A stretch of 64,000 nucleotides of DNA from Nonomuraea polychroma. GTDB taxonomy: Bacteria; Actinomycetota; Actinomycetes; Streptosporangiales; Streptosporangiaceae. Shown in pieces: positions 59,659 through 64,000 of this stretch. Made by a program: the position numbers and the translations under genes. Where the stretch lies: the NCBI RefSeq assembly GCF_004011505.1, contig NZ_SAUN01000001.1, positions 6,785,501-6,849,500 on the forward strand, read 5' to 3'. How positions within the stretch are numbered: position 1 is the stretch's first letter; each line of letters begins with the position of its first letter. The notes under the pieces are model-generated. The model was not told the origin of the DNA. It did no database searches and worked only from the letters and a program-made list of their open reading frames with translations.

Positions 59659-61125
59659 GTGTCAATGGAGGATCTTCCGGGGAAGTCACACTGCGTGCTC
59701 AAAGGTCTCTGTCGAGTTACATGCTTGTTGTTCCTGCTCCTCCCGGCGGCCGAGCCCATGGCGGCCGCGAGCGCGTCGAGGCCGAACGTCGTCCTCATCG
59801 TGGTCGACGATCTGGAGACAGGCACGCTGGCGTACTTTCCGAACATCACCCAGCATCTGGTGCGTGAGGGCGCCTCGTTCGACCGGTTCTTCGTGACGAA
59901 CTCCTGGTGCTGCCCGTCCAGGGTGTCGATCCTGCGCTCCCAGTACGTCCACAGTCACGGCGTCTTCACGAACACGCCCCCAGAAGGGGGATTCGACCGC
60001 TTCCATGCTCAAGGTCTGGAACGATCCACTTTGGGGACCTGGATGCAGAAAGCCGGGTACCGCACGGCGCTGATGGGCAAATTCCTCAACCACTACCCCG
60101 GCAGCGCCGCCGCGGAGACGTACGTGCCGCCCGGCTGGGACGAGTGGGCCGTGCCGGTCCGCAACCTCTACGAGGAGTACGGCTACCGGCTCAACGAGAA
60201 CGGCACGCTGGTCGACTACGGCTGGACGGAGGATGAATACCTGTCCTACGTGCTGGCCCGCAAGAGCCGCGACTTCATCGCCGGGTCCAAGGAGCCGTTC
60301 CTCCTGTACCTGGCGCCGATCGCCCCGCACAATCCGGCCAACCCCGCCTGGCGGCACGCGGGCGAGTTCCCGCTGGCCATGGCGCCGCGGACGCCGTCGT
60401 TCAACCAGCAGGACGTGAGCGCGGAGCCGCTCTGGATGCGTAGCCTGCCCGTGCTCGACGAGTCGAGGATCGACGCGATCGACGAACGTTTCCGCGCCCG
60501 GCTGCGGGCCATGCTCGGCGTGGACGACCTCGTCGGTTCCGTCGTCGAAACGCTGCGGCAGACCGGGCGGCTGGACAACACCTACATCATCTTCACCTCG
60601 GACAATGGCTTCCATCTCGGGACGCATCGGCTCGCGCAGGGCAAGACCACCCCGTTCGAGGAGGCGATCAAGATCCCGCTCGTGGTGCGCGGTCCGGGCG
60701 TCGCGCCGGGTTCCACGATCACGCACATGGGGGTCACGGTGGACCTGGCGCCCACGGTCGCCGAGCTCGGCGGGGCCAGGCCGCCGGCGTTCGCGGAGGG
60801 GCGGTCGCTGGTGCCGCTGCTGCGGGGTGACCGGCCGGCGCGGTGGCGGAAGAACGTGCTGGTCGAGTTCACCAGACCGGCGAATCGGGCGTCGGCCAAG
60901 CAGACGCCTGTGCCGGCGTATCAGGCCTTGCGTACGGATCGGTACACGTATGTGCGGTATGACACGGGAGAGCGGCAGTTGTACGACCTGCAGATGGATC
61001 CGTACCAGCTGCGGAACCTGGCGGCCGGCGCCGATCCCGCGTTGCTGGCCGGTCTGGATGCGCGGCTGGCCGGGATGGTGGCCTGCTCCGGGGCGAGTTG
61101 CAGGGAAGCCGATCTGCGGGAATGA
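59659..61125 (+). CDS. Exported sulfatase (arylsulfatase family)
   Basis: A 488-residue type I sulfatase. An N-terminal signal runs through CLLFLLLPAAEPMAAASA. The metal-binding DD is in VVLIVVDDLETG (Asp50, Asp51). The formylglycine site C-x-P-S-R is WCCPSRVSILRS with Cys84, so a formylglycine-generating enzyme must exist elsewhere. Other motifs are TALMGKFLNHY, YLAPIAPHNPANPAW and IIFTSDNGFHLGTHRL. The substrate sulfate ester is unknown; the family includes glucosamine- and choline-type sulfatases. The GTG at 59659 and ATG at 59665 are both possible starts. Confidence 0.92.
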   Translation: MSMEDLPGKSHCVLKGLCRVTCLLFLLLPAAEPMAAASASRPNVVLIVVDDLETGTLAYFPNITQHLVREGASFDRFFVTNSWCCPSRVSILRSQYVHSHGVFTNTPPEGGFDRFHAQGLERSTLGTWMQKAGYRTALMGKFLNHYPGSAAAETYVPPGWDEWAVPVRNLYEEYGYRLNENGTLVDYGWTEDEYLSYVLARKSRDFIAGSKEPFLLYLAPIAPHNPANPAWRHAGEFPLAMAPRTPSFNQQDVSAEPLWMRSLPVLDESRIDAIDERFRARLRAMLGVDDLVGSVVETLRQTGRLDNTYIIFTSDNGFHLGTHRLAQGKTTPFEEAIKIPLVVRGPGVAPGSTITHMGVTVDLAPTVAELGGARPPAFAEGRSLVPLLRGDRPARWRKNVLVEFTRPANRASAKQTPVPAYQALRTDRYTYVRYDTGERQLYDLQMDPYQLRNLAAGADPALLAGLDARLAGMVACSGASCREADLRE

Positions 61126-61184
61126 CCTTTGATGACCCCGGTGGGGAGGCGTCGACGAGCCACGCCTCCCATCCCTGTTTGTGG

Positions 61185-64000
61185 TCAGGCGGCTGAGGGG
61201 CCGGAGCTGCCCGGGCTGGCGTGCCACAGCCGCCGGGGCGGGGTGACGATGGCCGGGCCGAGGTCGGAGTAGGGCGAGAGGCGGAAGCCGTTGGGGTATT
61301 CGATTCTGCGTCCGCGGACCCCGGCCACCCGCTCAGGCGTCTCCGCGAGCAGGGCGCGGACCGCTTCGATGCCCTGGGAGCGCCAGAGCACGTCCAGGTC
61401 CACCAGGTCCCAGCAGTCCACCGCCCGCATCGACACCGCCCGCGTGCCCGTCCGCCGGACCACCCCCCGAGCCAGCAGGAGCCACGACCCGAAGACGGTC
61501 GCCGCGCACCGCCCCTGCACCGACTCGAAGAACGTCAGGTCGATCGGCCCGGTCGAGTCGTCGAGCGTGGTGAAGATGACGCGCTGGCCCGAGCGCACGG
61601 CAGGCGTCTGCGTCGCCACCTTGACCCCCGCCACCAGCACCTCGGCCCCGTTGCGCTGTGCGAGAAGATCCTTGGAACGTACCACTCCGAGCAGGTCGAG
61701 CAGCTCGTCGTGGAAGCTGATGATGTGCCGGCTGATGTCGATGCCGAGAATCTCCAGCTCGGCCTCGACCATTTCCGCCTCCGTCATCTCGGGCAGCTCC
61801 CCCGGCGGCAGGTGCTCGGTGAAGCCCAGCGGGAGCTGCACGGAGGGTTCTTCCGCTCGGGACGGGCGCACGGGGGTGTAGCGCTTGGAGGTGCGCGAAC
61901 CGGCCCGCACCCCGCTCGACGAGGCCCGCTCCAGCGCGCCGACCTGGGCGATCAGGTCACGCCTGGTCAGCTCGCCGGGCCGCCAGCGTGGCCCGCCCGG
62001 ATGCAGGTCGTGCAGCGCGTCCAGGCCGCCGACCTGGACGATCCGCTCGATCGTCGGCCGCGAGGGCCGGGCGCGGTCCCAGAAGTCGGCCAGCGACGTG
62101 TACGGCTGCCCCGCCACCATCCGCTCGACCTCCGCCTCGCTCACGCCCTTGATCGCCGAGAACGGCACCCGCAGCGCGTACCCCTTGCCGATCTCCCCGA
62201 TCCTGAACTCCACCCGCCGGCCTTCCGGCGCCCGCGCACGGACCTGGGTGCGCGGACCCAGCCGCTCCACCCGCCAGTCCTTGCCGGACTTGTTGACGTC
62301 GAGCGGCAGGATCTTGATCCCGCACTGCCTGGCCTCGTCGATGATGACCCGCGGCGGGTACATGCCGGGCTCGTGCGTGAGCACCCCGGCGAAGAACGCC
62401 GCCGCGTGGTGCCGCTTCAGCCAGGCCGACTGGTAGGTAGGCAGCGCGAACGCCGCCGCGTGCGCCTTGCAGAACCCGAACGCCCCGAACGCGTCCAGCA
62501 CGTGCCAGGCCCGCTCCACCGACGCGTCGTCGAAGCCGTTGGACTTGGCCAGGGGCACGAACACCCCGCGCACCCGATCCCGCCCCTCCGGCGTGTCGAG
62601 GGTGCGCCGCAACATCTCGGCGTACGACAGGTCCCGCCCGGTCATCACCGAGATGATCCTGAGCACCTGCTCGTGGAAGACCACGACGCCGTGCGTCTCC
62701 TTCAGCGCCTCCCGCAGCCGCTCGTGCGGATAGTACGGCTGCCGCCACCCGTGCCTGGCCTCCAGGTAGGGGGTGACCATGTCGGAGTTGACCGGCCCCG
62801 GCCGGAACAGCGAGATGTCCACGATCAGGTCGTGCAGCGTACGCGGCTCCAGCTTGGCCACCAGCTCCCGCTGACCCGGCGACTCGATCTGGAAGCAGCC
62901 GAGAGTCCGGGCGGCGCAGATCATGTCGTAGGTGTCCTGGTCATCGTGGGGAACGTACTGGACGCCGGGGTCCTCTCCCTGCTGCGTGTCCAGCTCGACC
63001 ACGACGTCGTCCACGCGCTTGATCTCGGTCAGCGCGTACGCCATCGCCGACTGCATCCGCACGCCCAGCACGTCGAGCTTGAGCAGCCCGGCCTCCTCCA
63101 CGTCGTCCTTGTCGAACTGCGACATCGGGAACTCCAGCAGGCTGCGCTCCACCGGCGTCCTGTCCCGCAGCCCCGCGTTGCCGATCAGCACGCCGCACGG
63201 GTGCAGCGCGATGTGCCTGGGCAGGCCGTCGAGCTTCTCCGCCAGCCGGAACACCCGGTCCAGGCCCGCCTCGTTGAGCCGGCTGTCGCGCAGCTCGGGC
63301 AGGTCGTGCAGCGACGCGGTGATCTGCTTGGCCCTGATGTGCGGGAACGCCTTGGCGATCGCGTCGATCTCGTGCGGCGGCAGGCCCATCGCGCCGGCGA
63401 CGTCGCGGATGGCGCTGCGCGCCCGGTAGGTCTCCATCATGGACACGCAGGCCACGCGGGCCTCGCCGTACTGGTCGAAGATGGCCTTGTAGCAGTCGAG
63501 ACGGCGGGCCGACTCCACATCGACGTCGATGTCGGGCAGCCCGATGCGGCCTTCGGACAGGAAACGCTCCATGAGCAGCTCGTGGTCGAGCGGGTTGACC
63601 TCGCCGATGCCGATGAGGTAGTTGACCAGGCTGCCGGCGCCCGAGCCGCGGATGGCGCAGCGGATGCCCCTGCCGCGGATCATGTCGGTGATGCCGGCCA
63701 CGGCGATGAAATATCCGGACAGGCGCTTCTTCTCGATGATGGCCATCTCGTCCCGCAGGCGCCCCCTGGCCTCGGCCGAGCGGTCGAGGCCGCGCCTGAT
63801 CAGTCCGTCCTCGACGCGGTGGCGCAGCAGCGGCACCGGGTCCCGGCCGATCTCGGGCAGGTGCAGGTTCGGCGGGTCGTTGCGGAGCGCGAGCAGGTCG
63901 AGCGGCTCCATCGAGCATGCCTCGGCCAGCCGCCTGGTGGTGTACAGCAGCCGCGCCACCCTCGTCTCGTCCGCGCCGCAGACCTTGGCCGCCACCTGCC
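61185..64000 (-). CDS. dnaE2: Error-prone DNA polymerase III alpha, DnaE2 (5' end beyond window)
   Basis: The 3' 936 codons of a C-family polymerase; the N-terminal PHP region and start lie beyond base 64000. Catalytic Asps are in RIGLPDIDVDVESAR, the third is in LLKLDVLG. CAIRGSGAGSLVNYLIGI, SLFRPGPVNSDMVTPYLEAR and VVFHEQVLRIISVMTGRDLS are strongly conserved. The C-terminal OB region, EVLVAGVKVATQTPAVRSGQ, follows. The pattern and length fit DnaE2 of the ImuA'/ImuB-DnaE2 mutasome rather than replicative DnaE1. No imuA'/imuB genes are in the window. Confidence 0.93.
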   Translation of the reverse strand, partial: QVAAKVCGADETRVARLLYTTRRLAEACSMEPLDLLALRNDPPNLHLPEIGRDPVPLLRHRVEDGLIRRGLDRSAEARGRLRDEMAIIEKKRLSGYFIAVAGITDMIRGRGIRCAIRGSGAGSLVNYLIGIGEVNPLDHELLMERFLSEGRIGLPDIDVDVESARRLDCYKAIFDQYGEARVACVSMMETYRARSAIRDVAGAMGLPPHEIDAIAKAFPHIRAKQITASLHDLPELRDSRLNEAGLDRVFRLAEKLDGLPRHIALHPCGVLIGNAGLRDRTPVERSLLEFPMSQFDKDDVEEAGLLKLDVLGVRMQSAMAYALTEIKRVDDVVVELDTQQGEDPGVQYVPHDDQDTYDMICAARTLGCFQIESPGQRELVAKLEPRTLHDLIVDISLFRPGPVNSDMVTPYLEARHGWRQPYYPHERLREALKETHGVVVFHEQVLRIISVMTGRDLSYAEMLRRTLDTPEGRDRVRGVFVPLAKSNGFDDASVERAWHVLDAFGAFGFCKAHAAAFALPTYQSAWLKRHHAAAFFAGVLTHEPGMYPPRVIIDEARQCGIKILPLDVNKSGKDWRVERLGPRTQVRARAPEGRRVEFRIGEIGKGYALRVPFSAIKGVSEAEVERMVAGQPYTSLADFWDRARPSRPTIERIVQVGGLDALHDLHPGGPRWRPGELTRRDLIAQVGALERASSSGVRAGSRTSKRYTPVRPSRAEEPSVQLPLGFTEHLPPGELPEMTEAEMVEAELEILGIDISRHIISFHDELLDLLGVVRSKDLLAQRNGAEVLVAGVKVATQTPAVRSGQRVIFTTLDDSTGPIDLTFFESVQGRCAATVFGSWLLLARGVVRRTGTRAVSMRAVDCWDLVDLDVLWRSQGIEAVRALLAETPERVAGVRGRRIEYPNGFRLSPYSDLGPAIVTPPRRLWHASPGSSGPSAA

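Overview
The window is high-GC chromosomal DNA from an actinomycete. Supporting genes include an F420-type luciferase-like monooxygenase, a DUF6461 protein, a group II truncated haemoglobin, an Rv2629-type release-factor-like protein, DnaE2, and an Lsr/Streptomyces-style XRE-TPR regulator. GTG and TTG starts and ATGA/GTGA overlaps are common. A filamentous actinomycete such as one of the Streptosporangiales fits, but that is inference. I saw no tRNA, rRNA, CRISPR array, prophage or intact insertion sequence.

Layout. 0-9.4 kb: acyl-CoA thioesterase, ilvD with a very strong terminator, a lone WYL protein, a class A beta-lactamase-like lipoprotein, acetyltransferase plus FmdB zinc ribbon, HNH nuclease, prolyl oligopeptidase, AraC regulator, VOC protein. 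9.4-19.1 kb: nuclease/phosphatase-fold protein, DUF6461, purU, a PiT phosphate transporter with its DUF47 partner, SDR, Nudix, and a TetR-serine hydrolase-MBL operon divergent from a quinone oxidoreductase across two perfect operators. 19.1-23 kb: a small membrane protein, a broken kinase remnant, and a candidate peptide locus: a 24-codon ORF translationally coupled to a TPR protein, next to a DMT exporter with a Cys-containing C-terminal extension. 23.3-33.2 kb: XRE-TPR regulator/acetyltransferase pair, MscS channel, truncated haemoglobin, GH13 glucosidase, a frameshifted MFS gene in a TetR-thioesterase-MFS operon, Nudix, DUF4242 and VOC proteins. 33.3-37.8 kb: EttA, a membrane diguanylate cyclase, an SSB paralogue.

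38-48 kb is one long leftward run: cobL, cbiX, cobT, an agmatinase-family gene, cobA/cysG-like, then two dynamin-like GTPases coupled by 4-base overlaps. It joins corrin and sirohaem chemistry to membrane-remodelling GTPases. 48-54.4 kb: tandem acetyltransferase, DUF2795 plus Rv2629-like (Balon-related) pair, and the lactate-utilisation operon lutABC, divergent from a GntR regulator with two LldR-type operators. 54.4-64 kb: DUF4328 protein, orphan NarL response regulator divergent from an ABC/FtsX transporter, F420 LLM enzyme, exported sulfatase, and the 3' part of dnaE2 running off the right edge.

Remnants of a kinase, an LLM oxidoreductase and an unidentified gene, plus the MFS frameshift, show active gene decay in the 9-31 kb half.
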